Below are positions 53,859-63,468 of a stretch of DNA of 64,000 nucleotides, piece after piece. The stretch spans positions 2,681,001-2,745,000 of the forward strand of contig NZ_JAVIWK010000001.1 in NCBI RefSeq assembly GCF_034314165.1. The letters run 5' to 3'. The position numbers and the translations under genes were made by a program. How positions within the stretch are numbered: the stretch's first letter is position 1; each line of letters begins with the position of its first letter. The notes under the pieces are model-generated. The model did not search any database and was not told the origin of the DNA. It saw only the letters and a list, made by a program, of their open reading frames with translations. Source of the DNA: Pseudomonas sp. Bout1 (GTDB taxonomy: Bacteria; Pseudomonadota; Gammaproteobacteria; Pseudomonadales; Pseudomonadaceae).

Positions 53859-55820
53859 ATGGCAACCACCCAAACCCGGCGCGAGATCCAGGTCAGCAGC
53901 GTGCTCGGCGCCGATGTGCTGTTGTTCCGGCGCATGCAGGCCCGGGAAGGCCTGTCGCAGCTCAGCGAGTACACGCTTGAGCTGTACAGCGAGCGCACCG
54001 ACCTGAATATCGACGACCTGCTGGCGACCCAGATGAGCGTGGCGGTAGACCTGCCCAAAGGCGGCAGTCGTTATTTCAGCGGGCACGTCAGCCACTTTTC
54101 GTTTACCGGGCGCCAGGGCCGTTTCGCCACCTACAAGGCGGTATTGCGCCCGTGGCTGTGGTTTTTGACCCTGGCCAGCGACTGCCGGATTTTCCAGGCA
54201 CTGAGCGTGCCGGACATCCTCAAGCAGGTGTTCGCCCCGTACACCATCGCCGATGTCGACACCTCTGGCCTGAGCGGCAGCTACCCGGCACTGACCTACT
54301 GCGTGCAGTACCGTGAAAGCGACTTCAACTTCGTCAGCCGGCTGATGGAGCAAGAAGGCATTTATTACTTCTTCAAGAGCGCGGCCGGGCGCCACACCCT
54401 GGTGCTGGCCGACTCCTATGGCGCCCATTCACCGGCACCGGGCTATGCCCAGGTGCGTTTCATGCCCGCCGAAGACCACACGATGCGCGAAAGCGAGGTG
54501 ATCTACGACTGGCGCATGAGCGGCGACGTGGAGCCGGGCGGCTACACCCTGCAGGATTTCGACTTTGAAAAGCCTTCTGCCAACCTGTTGGCCAAGTCCA
54601 CCCTGGCCGGCAGTTACCCGCAGTCGAGCCACGAGCGCTATGACTATCCAGGCAAGTACACCGAGCGCAAGCAGGGCGAAACCTATGCGCGCACGTTGAT
54701 CGAGTCCCTGCACACCGGCACCCAGCGTGTCACCGGCGCCACCCGCGCCCGTGGGCTGTTTCCCGGCGCCTTGATGACCCTGACCGAACACCCTCGCAGC
54801 GAACAGAACGCCCAGTTCCTGTTATTGGAGGCGCGTTATGCGTTGTCCTCGGACACCTACGAACCGACGCCGCCGGCCCATCCGGCGCCGGTGCTGACCT
54901 GTGACTTCACCGCCTTGTCGAAACAGCAGCAATTTCGCGCCCCGTGCAACAGCCGTAAACCGCTGATGCAGGGCCCGCAGACAGCCATGGTGGTGGGCAA
55001 GCAAGGCGAGGAAATCTGGACCGACAAATACGGGCGGATCAAGGTGCAGTTCCACTGGGACCGCGAGGGCAAACATGACGAAAACAGCTCGTGCTGGATT
55101 CGCGTCGCCCAGGGCTGGGCCGGCAAGCGCTGGGGCAGCCTGTTCACGCCGCGCATCGGCCAGGAAGTGATCGTGAGTTTTCTGGAAGGTGATCCCGACC
55201 AGCCGCTGGTCACCGGCAGCGTCTACAACGCCGAGACCATGCCGCCCTATGCCTTGCCCGAGAACGCCACCCGTTCGACGGTCAAGAGCAACTCGTCCAA
55301 GGGCGGCGGTGGCTACAACGAGCTGCGCTTCGAAGACAAGAAGGGCTCGGAGCAGGTGTTCCTGCATGCGCAGAAAAACCTCGACCAGCGCGTGCTCAAG
55401 GACTCCCTGGACTGGGTTGGCGGCGACCGGCATTCCAAGGTCGACCAGGACCTGCGCGAGAAGGTCGGCGGCGACCGGCATTCCTCGGTGGGCGGCCATC
55501 GCAATGAGAAAGCCACCGGCGATGTCTCGCTGTCGGCCGGCACCAACATGATCATCAATGGCGGCCTGAAAACCGGCGTCACGGCCGGCATGGACATGTA
55601 CATGAAGGGCGGCATGAACGTGGTGATCGAGGCCGGCGCGACCATCACGCTGAAGGTCGGCAGCACCTTTCTGACCCTTACGCCGGCGATGATTATCGCC
55701 TCGACCATTCCGATTCCCCTGCCTGAAGCCGCGTCTGCGGCCACTGCACTTGCGCTCACAGCAGCCACCGGCCCGGCCGGGGTGCCGCTGCCACCGAAGG
55801 AGGCCGACGATGGCAAGTAA
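53859..55820 (+). CDS. vgrG: VgrG (TssI), spike protein
   Basis: A 653-residue spike trimer subunit. The gp27-like N-terminal half has YRESDFNFVSRLMEQEGIYY and TLADIL-type segments. The gp5-like OB domain includes VVGKQGEEIWTDKYGRIKVQ, FHWDRE, SCWIRVAQGWAGKRWGSLF, PRIGQEVIVSFLEGDPDQPL and TGSVYN, followed by a beta-helix with GGDRHSKVDQDL-type repeats. A short Ala/Pro-rich C-terminal tail is too small for an enzymatic domain, so this is not an evolved VgrG. Cargo probably binds the tip or comes through PAAR or Hcp. It overlaps tagH by 11 bases. Confidence 0.95.
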   Translation: MATTQTRREIQVSSVLGADVLLFRRMQAREGLSQLSEYTLELYSERTDLNIDDLLATQMSVAVDLPKGGSRYFSGHVSHFSFTGRQGRFATYKAVLRPWLWFLTLASDCRIFQALSVPDILKQVFAPYTIADVDTSGLSGSYPALTYCVQYRESDFNFVSRLMEQEGIYYFFKSAAGRHTLVLADSYGAHSPAPGYAQVRFMPAEDHTMRESEVIYDWRMSGDVEPGGYTLQDFDFEKPSANLLAKSTLAGSYPQSSHERYDYPGKYTERKQGETYARTLIESLHTGTQRVTGATRARGLFPGALMTLTEHPRSEQNAQFLLLEARYALSSDTYEPTPPAHPAPVLTCDFTALSKQQQFRAPCNSRKPLMQGPQTAMVVGKQGEEIWTDKYGRIKVQFHWDREGKHDENSSCWIRVAQGWAGKRWGSLFTPRIGQEVIVSFLEGDPDQPLVTGSVYNAETMPPYALPENATRSTVKSNSSKGGGGYNELRFEDKKGSEQVFLHAQKNLDQRVLKDSLDWVGGDRHSKVDQDLREKVGGDRHSSVGGHRNEKATGDVSLSAGTNMIINGGLKTGVTAGMDMYMKGGMNVVIEAGATITLKVGSTFLTLTPAMIIASTIPIPLPEAASAATALALTAATGPAGVPLPPKEADDGK

Positions 55821-57258
55821 TCCGCTGAATTTGATTCTTCTGGTCAGGAGCTACCGCGACCAGCCAATGCCCGGTGAGGTGATCTGCCGGTTTACCGAGG
55901 CCGGCGGTTCGATTGGCCGTGGTCCGGACAATGACCTGACGTTGGATGACCCGGGTAAATACATTTCCCGTGTGCATGCGCGCATCGAGTTGCGTGGTGC
56001 GCAGTTCTACCTGACCGACACCGGCAGCAACCCGAGCCTGGTCAATGAGCGCCCGCTGGGCAATGGCCGTGAGCGGGCGTTGGAGGAGGGCGACCGCCTG
56101 GTGATTGGCGACTACGGGCTGCAAGTGCGCCTGGAGCAACCCGAGATCGAGGTGCCGGACGACGCCATGGCCACGCGCATCCTGCCGCCGCTGTTCGTCC
56201 CGCCGCCTGCGCCGGTGGCCGCGCCGTTGCCGGCGCTGGAGGTGTATCGCGAGCCGGAGGTGGTGGCGCCGGTGGTGCTGCATGATGCCCTGGCCGGGGC
56301 GCGGATTCTGGAAGGCGGCTCGCTGTTTGACGGGGCGGTGCCGCTCTCCGACCCGTTGGGGTTGAACCTGATGGGGCGGGTGGAACCGGCATTTCGCGGC
56401 ACTGAAAGCGACCATGTGGCGCCGCAGATGCAGGCGTTTACCTTGCCGGTGATGCATGTGGAGCCCCAGGTCATTCCTGAAGACTACAATCCGCTCTTTG
56501 GGCTGACACCGGAACCTGTGGCTGCCCACGATCCAAATGTGGGAGTGGGCTTGCTCGCGAAAGCGGTGGATCAGCCACCGGATGCATTGACTGAGCCACT
56601 GCATTTGCGAGCAAGCCCGCTCCCACACAAGCCCGCACCCACACTGGAGCAGAGCGAGCCCGTCAGTGACGACGCGGTATTCAAGGCCTTGCTCCAAGGC
56701 CTGGGCCTGGAAAACCTGCACACCACGCGTACCCCCGTCGAGCTTGCGCACCTGGTCGGCGAAATGCTGCGCACCGCCACCGGCGGCACCATGGCGGTAC
56801 TCATGGCCCGCGCCCTGACCAAACGCGAAAGCCATATCGACATGACCATGATCGGCGCCCACTCCAACAACCCGCTCAAGTTTTTCCCCGACCCCCACAG
56901 CGCCCTGACCCAAATGCTCACCGCCGATTCCCCGGCCTACATGCGCCCGGTCAAGGCCATGGGCGCGGCATTTGACGACCTCAAGGCCCATGAACTGGCA
57001 GTGATCGCCGGCATGAACGCGGCGCTGGGCGCGGTGGTGCAGCGCTTCGACCCGGCCCGGGTGGAGCAGCGCCGCACCACCCACGGCGCCCTCGACAAGT
57101 GGATGCCCGCCCGGCGCAAAGCGCGCTTGTGGGACCGCCTGGTAGAACGCTACGAGGACCTGGCCCGGGATGCCGACGAGGACTTGCAGCGCCTGTTCGG
57201 TGAGTTGTTTTCGGTGGCTTATGAAGAGCAGGTCGCGCGGTTGCGCACCGGCCAATGA
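55810..57258 (+). CDS. tagH: TagH, FHA-domain type VI secretion regulator
   Basis: A 482-residue protein with an N-terminal FHA domain (residues about 5-105, phosphothreonine-binding motifs GRGPDNDLTL and ISRVHARIE). A Pro-rich linker follows, then the type VI-specific C-terminal domain (AVFKALLQGLGLENLHTTRT to the end) found in Fha/VasC/ImpI. It should respond to PpkA/PppA phosphorylation, but those genes are not in view. A strong AAGGAGG precedes the ATG at 55810. Residues about 243-273 are encoded by an inserted REP doublet (56538-56627), which keeps the frame. Confidence 0.92.
   Translation: MASNPLNLILLVRSYRDQPMPGEVICRFTEAGGSIGRGPDNDLTLDDPGKYISRVHARIELRGAQFYLTDTGSNPSLVNERPLGNGRERALEEGDRLVIGDYGLQVRLEQPEIEVPDDAMATRILPPLFVPPPAPVAAPLPALEVYREPEVVAPVVLHDALAGARILEGGSLFDGAVPLSDPLGLNLMGRVEPAFRGTESDHVAPQMQAFTLPVMHVEPQVIPEDYNPLFGLTPEPVAAHDPNVGVGLLAKAVDQPPDALTEPLHLRASPLPHKPAPTLEQSEPVSDDAVFKALLQGLGLENLHTTRTPVELAHLVGEMLRTATGGTMAVLMARALTKRESHIDMTMIGAHSNNPLKFFPDPHSALTQMLTADSPAYMRPVKAMGAAFDDLKAHELAVIAGMNAALGAVVQRFDPARVEQRRTTHGALDKWMPARRKARLWDRLVERYEDLARDADEDLQRLFGELFSVAYEEQVARLRTGQ
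56538..56627. repeat. REP doublet (REPIN-like) inserted in frame inside tagH
   Basis: TGTGGGAGTGGGCTTGCTCG at the left end and its inverted partner CGAGCAAGCCCGCTCCCACA at the right end face each other across about 45 bases, a typical paired Pseudomonas REP element. The element is 90 bases long, a multiple of three, with no stop in the tagH frame, so it adds 30 residues to the linker of the FHA protein. Confidence 0.85.
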
Positions 57259-57267
57259 GAAGAATTT

Positions 57268-58599
57268 ATGTCCTGGAATAACAAAGTAGTCTGGTCCGAA
57301 GGCATGTTGTTGCAGCCCCAGCACCTGCAACAACACGACCGTTTTTTACAGGCGCAGCTGGAGGCCCGGGTCAGCACCTTGCGCGCCTACGCCCATGGTT
57401 TTTCAAGCCTGAAAATCGACCTGCAGCAGTTGGCCCTGGGCAAGTTGTCATTGTTGGCGTACAGCGGCGTACTGCCCGACGGTACGCCGGTCGGCCAGCC
57501 CTTCGACGATGAAATGCCGCTGCCTCTGGAAATCCCCGCAGACGCCCGCGACCTTAAGGTGGTGCTGGCGCTGCCGAGCCTGCGCCCCGGCGTGGCCGAA
57601 GTCGACGACAACCCAGGCTTCGAAAACTTCGCCCGCCACCGCAGCAGCGAGTACGAGGCCTGGGACAGCAACGGCCTGGACAGCAGCGCGCTGATGAGCA
57701 TCGGCAAACTGCGCCTGCGCCTGGCGTTTGAAGGTGACGTAGCCGACGCCTACACCACCCTTGGCATCGCCCATGTGGTGGAAAAACGCGCCGACAAAAG
57801 CGTGGTGCTCGACCGCGATTACTGCCCGCCATGCCTGGACATCCGCGCCGCCGAATACCTTGGGGCGTTTGTCGATGAATTGCTCGGCCTGTTGCAGCAA
57901 CGCGGTGAAGCCCTGGCGGCACGCCTGAACCGCCCGGACGGCAGCGGCGCGGCCGAGATTGCCGACTTCCTGCTGCTGCAGGTGCTCAACCGCAGCCAGC
58001 CGCTGGTGCGGCATTTGGCGGCAATGAGCGGCCTGCACCCGGAGCAGTTGTACCGCGACCTGACCGGCCTGGCCGGCGAACTGGCGACCTTTACCCAGGC
58101 CGACAAGCGCGCCTCGGCTTACCCGGTGTACCGCCATGACGCGCTGGCTGAAACCTTCGCCCCGGTGATGCTCGACCTGCGCCGTTCGCTGTCGACCGTG
58201 ATGGACGCGCGGGCCATCGCTATCCCCCTGGAAGAGCGCCAATACGGGATCCGCGTGGCGGTACTGCCCGACCAGGATTTGCTGCGCTCGGCCACGTTCA
58301 TCCTCGCGGTGCAGGCACACATGCCCGCCGAAAGCGTGCGCAACGGCTTCCCGCCGCAGGTCAAGATCGGCTCGGTGGAGAAGATCCGCGACCTGGTCAA
58401 CCTGCAACTGCCGGGTATCGGCCTGCGCCCGCTGCCGGTGGCGCCACGGCAACTGCCGTTCCACGCCGGCTTCACCTATTTCGAACTCGACCGCAGCAGC
58501 GATTACTGGCAACAGCTGAGTAATTCGGCGGGGTTTGCCATGCACATCGCCGGGGTCTTCCCGGGGCTGGACATGCAGTTCTGGGCCATTCGGCGCTAA
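57268..58599 (+). CDS. tssK: TssK, baseplate adaptor
   Basis: A 443-residue ImpJ/VasE homologue. It begins SWNNKVVWSEGMLLQPQHLQ then QHDRF, the hallmark opening. The shoulder region includes LNRSQPLVRHLAAMSGLHPE and LYRDLTGLAGELATF, and the C-terminal head includes FPPQVKIGSVEKIRDLVNLQ. It links the baseplate to the TssJLM membrane complex. Only nine bases separate it from tagH; tssJ, which often precedes tssK, is not there. Confidence 0.94.
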   Translation: MSWNNKVVWSEGMLLQPQHLQQHDRFLQAQLEARVSTLRAYAHGFSSLKIDLQQLALGKLSLLAYSGVLPDGTPVGQPFDDEMPLPLEIPADARDLKVVLALPSLRPGVAEVDDNPGFENFARHRSSEYEAWDSNGLDSSALMSIGKLRLRLAFEGDVADAYTTLGIAHVVEKRADKSVVLDRDYCPPCLDIRAAEYLGAFVDELLGLLQQRGEALAARLNRPDGSGAAEIADFLLLQVLNRSQPLVRHLAAMSGLHPEQLYRDLTGLAGELATFTQADKRASAYPVYRHDALAETFAPVMLDLRRSLSTVMDARAIAIPLEERQYGIRVAVLPDQDLLRSATFILAVQAHMPAESVRNGFPPQVKIGSVEKIRDLVNLQLPGIGLRPLPVAPRQLPFHAGFTYFELDRSSDYWQQLSNSAGFAMHIAGVFPGLDMQFWAIRR

Positions 58600-58605
58600 G
58601 GCAAG

Positions 58606-59901
58606 GTGACTGACGTGAATGACACTTTCGATGGCGCCCAGGACCCGGATCGCACCCTGCTGATCCCCACGCCCGGCGGGCGCCGGCCTCTGCCGGCAGC
58701 CAGCCCGGTGGCCGATGTGCAGAGCGCCGCCCTGGTCCTCAAGGGCCTGGGCCTCAACCCGCTGGTGCGGGCCGCCAACCCATTGCTTGACCTGGTGGTG
58801 CCCCTGCGCATGCTGGCCACCCCGCCCGACATGGAAAGCCTGCGCCAGCGGCTGATCCAGGCGGTGCAGGCGTTCGAGGCCCAGGCCCGGGCCAGCCAGG
58901 TGGATGTCGAAACCGTAGCGGCGGCGCGTTACGCGCTGTGCACCCTGGTGGATGAAACCATTTCCAGTACGCCATGGGGCGCCGGTGTGTGGGGCAGCCG
59001 CAGCCTGTTGGTGACCTTTCACAATGAAGCCTGGGGCGGCGAAAAATTCTTCATGATTTTGCAGCGTCTCAGCCAGGACCCACGCACCCATATCCACGTG
59101 CTGGAGCTGATGTATTTGTGCATGGCCCTGGGGTTGGAAGGGCGGTATCGGGTGCTGGATCGCGGCCTCGACCAACTGGGCCTGTTGCGCGAGCGCTTGC
59201 TGCAACTGATCAACCAGCAGCGCGGCAACCGTGAACAAGACCTGTCGCCCCGTTGGCGCGGTGCCGAGGCGCCCCAGGCGTCGATGTTACGCCGGGTGCC
59301 GTTGTGGGTACTGGCGACGGTGGCGGCGGTGCTGCTGTTGAGTGTGCAGTTGACCTACAGCTGGTTGCTTAATCGTGCGTCCGATCCGGTTTTCGCGCAG
59401 TTGGGGGCGATTCGTGTGGCGTCGCCGCTCAAGGTGGCGGCGCCTGCAACACCTGCGCCGGTGCGCCTGTCGGGGTTCCTCGCGCCGGAAGTCGCCCAGG
59501 GCCTGGTCACGGTCAAAGACAGCGCCGACCGCTCGGTGATCACCCTGCGCGGCGATGGTGTATTTGCTTCCGGCAGTGCCGAAGTGGCAAGCAACTTCGA
59601 CGGTTTGCTCAACCGCATCGGCGATGCATTGGCCACGGTGCCGGGGGATGTGGTGGTGGTTGGGCATACCGACAACGTGCGGCCTTCGGCGACGTCGCGG
59701 CTGGGCTCCAACTTCGACCTGTCCCAGGCCCGCGCCAAGACCGTCGCGCGCCTGCTGGGGCAACGCGCAGGGCCGGCCGAGCGATACCGCAGCGAAGGCC
59801 GGGGTGAGACCGAGCCCTTGGTTCCCAATGATTCACCGGCTAATCGTGCGCGTAACCGGCGTGTCGACATCACCGTGCTGATCCCCTCCCAGGCGCAATA
59901 G
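58606..59901 (+). CDS. tssL: TssL with C-terminal OmpA-like peptidoglycan-binding domain
   Basis: A 431-residue DotU/IcmH-family protein. The cytoplasmic domain (residues about 55-220) has LVDETISSTPWGAGVWGSRS, LVTFHNEAWGGEKFF and LGLEGRYRV. A single membrane helix (VPLWVLATVAAVLLLSVQL) lies near 231-254. The periplasmic part from about 305 ends in an OmpA/MotB domain with VVVGHTDNVRPS and SPANRARNRRVDITVL, which binds cell wall. Start is GTG at 58606; another GTG at 58615 has a somewhat better-spaced AAGG. The built-in peptidoglycan anchor fits a system that lacks a nearby tssJ or tagL. Confidence 0.93.
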   Translation: MTDVNDTFDGAQDPDRTLLIPTPGGRRPLPAASPVADVQSAALVLKGLGLNPLVRAANPLLDLVVPLRMLATPPDMESLRQRLIQAVQAFEAQARASQVDVETVAAARYALCTLVDETISSTPWGAGVWGSRSLLVTFHNEAWGGEKFFMILQRLSQDPRTHIHVLELMYLCMALGLEGRYRVLDRGLDQLGLLRERLLQLINQQRGNREQDLSPRWRGAEAPQASMLRRVPLWVLATVAAVLLLSVQLTYSWLLNRASDPVFAQLGAIRVASPLKVAAPATPAPVRLSGFLAPEVAQGLVTVKDSADRSVITLRGDGVFASGSAEVASNFDGLLNRIGDALATVPGDVVVVGHTDNVRPSATSRLGSNFDLSQARAKTVARLLGQRAGPAERYRSEGRGETEPLVPNDSPANRARNRRVDITVLIPSQAQ

Positions 59902-59904
59902 ACC

Positions 59905-62900
59905 ATGAACCTGTCCTCGTTTTTTTCGTTGTTATGGTCCCCGGTGGAGCGCTTTATCCTGTGGTTGCTCAAGCCGTGGTTGTTGTCGCTGATCGGCGTG
60001 GCGCTGCTGTCGCTGCTGGTGTGGTACGAAGGCCCGCTGCTGGCGTTCAACGGCACCGAGCCGTTGGCGCCGGAAGCACGGCGTTGGGGCTTGATCGGGG
60101 TGTTTGTGTTGGTGTGGGCCGGCTACTTTGCCTGGCGTGTGTGGCGTGCCTGGCGGGCCAATCGCGGGTTGATGGCCGGGGTTGCGCAAGTGCCGGCGGG
60201 CGAGCGTGAATCCCAGGCAGAAGTGAATGAACTGGGCGAGCGTATGCGCTCTGCGATGGCGGTGCTGCGCAAGGCCAACCCCGGCTGGAAGATGAGCGGG
60301 CAGTATCTGTACCAACTGCCGTGGTACATGTTTGTGGGCGCGCCGGGCAGTGGCAAGACTACTGCGCTGACTCATTCCGGCCTGCAGTTTCCCCTGCGTG
60401 AAGCGATGGGGAGCGGTGCCATCGGCGGGATCGGCGGCACCCGGCATTGTGACTGGTGGTTTACCGATGAAGCGGTACTGCTCGATACAGCCGGGCGCTA
60501 CACCACCCAGGACAGCTACACCGAAGTGGACAAGGCCGCCTGGGGTGGTTTTCTCGACCTGCTGAAAAAACACCGTCGCCAGCGCCCGGTCAACGGTGTG
60601 ATCGTGGCCCTGAGCGTCAGCGACCTGTTGCAGCAAACCGAAGCCCAGCGCCAGGCCCAGGCCTTGGCGATTCGGGCGCGGATCAACGAATTGTATGAGC
60701 GCCTGGGCCTGCGGTTTCCGGTGTACGTGATCATCACCAAGTGCGATTTACTGGCGGGCTTCTCGGAATTTTTCGAGACCTTTGGCCGTGAGGAGCGGGC
60801 CCAAGTGTGGGGCGTGACCTTCCCGCTGCAACAAGACCCGAAAGCCGACACCGGCCTGGCGTCGTTCCCCGCTGAATTCGATGCCCTGGAGCGCCAGCTC
60901 CAGGGGCGAGTGCTGGAGCGCGTACAGCAAGAGCGGGACCTGTCGCGCCGGGCCTTGCTCTACAGCTTCCCGCAACAATTCGCCAGCCTGGGCGAGGGCC
61001 TCACGCGGTTTCTCAACAGCATCTTCGAGGCCAACCGTTATCAGGAACCGGCGTTGCTGCGCGGTGTGTACTTTACCAGCGGCACCCAGGAAGGCAGCCC
61101 GATTGACCGGGTACTGACCTCACTGGCGGCGTCCTTTGGCCTGGGCCGCAAGGTGCTGGCGCCGAATGTTGCCAGTGGCCGCAGCTACTTCATCACCCGC
61201 CTGCTGCGCGAAGTGATCTTCAAGGAGGCCGGGCTGGCGGGCGTCAACCACCAGGAAGAGCGTCGCCGGCGCTTGCGGGCGCGGGGCGGGCGGATCGTCG
61301 CCTCGGCGGCGTTCGTGCTGCTGTTGCTGGGCATGACCATCAGCTACAACCGCAACCTGCAACTGATCGGCGATTCGGCAACCGCGGCCGCCAACGTTGC
61401 GCAACTGGCCAGGGAACTGCCAACCGAAGGCGATGTGCTGGTGACCTTGCCCTTGCTCAATGCTGCCCGCGCGTTGCCCGATGGCTATAGCGACGGCGAC
61501 AACAGCGTGCCGCTGCTCAGTCGCATGGGCCTGTACCAGGGCAACAAGCTGGGGGCGGGCGCGATGACCTTGTACCGGCGCCTGTTGCGCAGCACCTTGC
61601 TGCCGCACATCGTGGCGAATATGGAAAACGCCTTGCGCCGGGGCGATGCCAGCAACCAGGAGTTCCTCTACGAAACCCTGCGGGCCTACCTGATGCTGGG
61701 TGAGCGGCAGTTCTTCGATGCCGCTTCTGTGCAGGCGTGGGTCGATGTTGACTGGCGGCGCGAGTTGCCCCAGGCCACCCCGGCGCAGCTGGCGCAATTG
61801 TCCGATCACGTCTCGGCATTGCTGCAAGCCGACGACGAAGCCGAGCCGGTGCAACTCGACAGTGCGCTGATCGCCAAAGTGCGCCTGGCCCTGGCGAGCA
61901 TGCCGCTTTCCCAGCGCATCTATAACCGGGTCAAGCGCCAGGTGGAGCAGCAACACTTGCCGGAACTGAGCGTGAATGGCGCGGTGGGCCGCGATGTATC
62001 GTCGTTGTTCACCCGAGGCAGCGGCGAGCCGTTGTCTCGTGGGGTCAGTGGTGTGTATCGCATCGCCGGCTATCGCGAACTCACCGACAAGGCCCCACAA
62101 GCCGTGGCCGACATGGCCAAGGACAGCTGGGTGCTCGACCGCCAGGAATCGGCGCAAATCGCCGGCGGCAGTGCCGCCATGCAGGCCGCGGTACTGGAGC
62201 TGTACTACGCCGACTACATCCGCCAATGGGACACTTTTCTTGGCGACGTGCACCTGGTGCCGTTGACCAGCCTTGGCCAGGCGTCCCTGGTGACCAACGT
62301 GCTGGCGGCCAACGATTCACCGCTGCGCGCGCTGCTGCTGGCGGTAGCCAGGGAAACCACCCTGGAAGGCGCGTTGACCTCGGCCGCCAGCAAAGACACC
62401 GACCAGCGTGTGCGCGACAAAATCGCCGCCGCCACGCAAAAGCTCCAGGCCGCCCTGGGCAGCGACGCCCCGGCCCCGACGGTGGATGCCAGCGCGAATC
62501 CGGTAGACCAGCACTTCGCCGCGCTGCATCGCCTGGTGGGCAACGGCACCAGCCCGCAACCTGTGGATGAGATGCTGGCCTCGCTCAAAGACGCCGGCCA
62601 ATACTTCGACAGCGCCGATGCTGCCCGGCGCAGCGCCGCGCCGGCGCCCACCGGGGAAGTGCTGGAGCGCTTGAAGCGTGCCAGCGATACCCAGCCGGCG
62701 CCGTTGTCGACATTGCTGCGTGATGTGCAAGCCGGCGGTGCGGCGCTGACCCTGGGCAACGAGAAGGCCCGTTTGAATGCATTGTGGGAAGCCTCGGGTG
62801 CGCCGTTCTGCCGGGCAGCAATCGCCGATCGTTACCCGTTGGTGCGCAGCTCCAGCCGCGATGCCACCGCCGATGATTTCGGCAAGTTCTTTGGCCCGGG

Positions 62901-63459
62901 CGGGCTGATGGATGACTTTTTCAGCAAGAACCTCGCGCCGTATGTCGACATGAGCGGCAGCCAATGGCGCTGGCGTTCCAGCGGCGTGACGCCGCTGAAC
63001 ATCTCCCAGGACGTGCTCAACCAGTTCCAGCGTGGCGCGCGCCTGCGGGACATGTTCTTCGTGGCGGGGGCACGCCAGCCGTCATTGCGTTTTGACCTGA
63101 AAACCCTGAGTGCCGACCCGGCCCTGACCCAGGTGACCCTGGACATCGATGGCCAGCCGGTAGTGTACGAGGCGGGCAGTGTGGCGGACTTCACCGGCAT
63201 CAGCCTGCCCAGCGGCAAGGCAGGCGGGCTGGTGCGACTGCAGGCGACGCCGGCGCTGGTCAGCCCGCTGCGGGCCGATGGGCCTTGGGGTTGGCTGCGG
63301 ATGATGGACAAGGCAGCGGTCAGTGCCCAGGGTGAGTTGCTGCAAGTCACGTTCGATGTGGAAGGGCATCGGGTGGTGTATCAATTGCGGGCCAGCAGTG
63401 TGATCAACCCGTTCCGACGGGATGCGCTCGAGCAGTTTCGCTGCCCGACGACGTTATAG
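59905..63459 (+). CDS. tssM: TssM, inner membrane core protein (IcmF family)
   Basis: A 1184-residue IcmF homologue. Two membrane helices near residues 25-41 and 62-79 are followed by a cytoplasmic NTPase-like domain with Walker A GAPGSGKTT (145-153), LLDTAGRYTTQD and VIITKCDLL, a third membrane helix near 463-482, and a long periplasmic region ending in the IcmF C-terminal beta domain. It forms the membrane channel with TssL. It starts three bases after the tssL stop. Confidence 0.95.
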   Translation: MNLSSFFSLLWSPVERFILWLLKPWLLSLIGVALLSLLVWYEGPLLAFNGTEPLAPEARRWGLIGVFVLVWAGYFAWRVWRAWRANRGLMAGVAQVPAGERESQAEVNELGERMRSAMAVLRKANPGWKMSGQYLYQLPWYMFVGAPGSGKTTALTHSGLQFPLREAMGSGAIGGIGGTRHCDWWFTDEAVLLDTAGRYTTQDSYTEVDKAAWGGFLDLLKKHRRQRPVNGVIVALSVSDLLQQTEAQRQAQALAIRARINELYERLGLRFPVYVIITKCDLLAGFSEFFETFGREERAQVWGVTFPLQQDPKADTGLASFPAEFDALERQLQGRVLERVQQERDLSRRALLYSFPQQFASLGEGLTRFLNSIFEANRYQEPALLRGVYFTSGTQEGSPIDRVLTSLAASFGLGRKVLAPNVASGRSYFITRLLREVIFKEAGLAGVNHQEERRRRLRARGGRIVASAAFVLLLLGMTISYNRNLQLIGDSATAAANVAQLARELPTEGDVLVTLPLLNAARALPDGYSDGDNSVPLLSRMGLYQGNKLGAGAMTLYRRLLRSTLLPHIVANMENALRRGDASNQEFLYETLRAYLMLGERQFFDAASVQAWVDVDWRRELPQATPAQLAQLSDHVSALLQADDEAEPVQLDSALIAKVRLALASMPLSQRIYNRVKRQVEQQHLPELSVNGAVGRDVSSLFTRGSGEPLSRGVSGVYRIAGYRELTDKAPQAVADMAKDSWVLDRQESAQIAGGSAAMQAAVLELYYADYIRQWDTFLGDVHLVPLTSLGQASLVTNVLAANDSPLRALLLAVARETTLEGALTSAASKDTDQRVRDKIAAATQKLQAALGSDAPAPTVDASANPVDQHFAALHRLVGNGTSPQPVDEMLASLKDAGQYFDSADAARRSAAPAPTGEVLERLKRASDTQPAPLSTLLRDVQAGGAALTLGNEKARLNALWEASGAPFCRAAIADRYPLVRSSSRDATADDFGKFFGPGGLMDDFFSKNLAPYVDMSGSQWRWRSSGVTPLNISQDVLNQFQRGARLRDMFFVAGARQPSLRFDLKTLSADPALTQVTLDIDGQPVVYEAGSVADFTGISLPSGKAGGLVRLQATPALVSPLRADGPWGWLRMMDKAAVSAQGELLQVTFDVEGHRVVYQLRASSVINPFRRDALEQFRCPTTL

Positions 63460-63468
63460 GGATTGGGC

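Noticed and set aside
53859..55820. VgrG with a possible C-terminal effector domain
   Set aside because: After the beta-helix repeats only about 60 hydrophobic and Ala/Pro-rich residues remain, too few for an enzymatic domain.
57448..59238. 596-codon minus-strand frame across tssK and tssL
   Set aside because: Composition (His, Gln, Ala and Arg rich) is typical of antisense shadows; the plus-strand genes are unmistakable.
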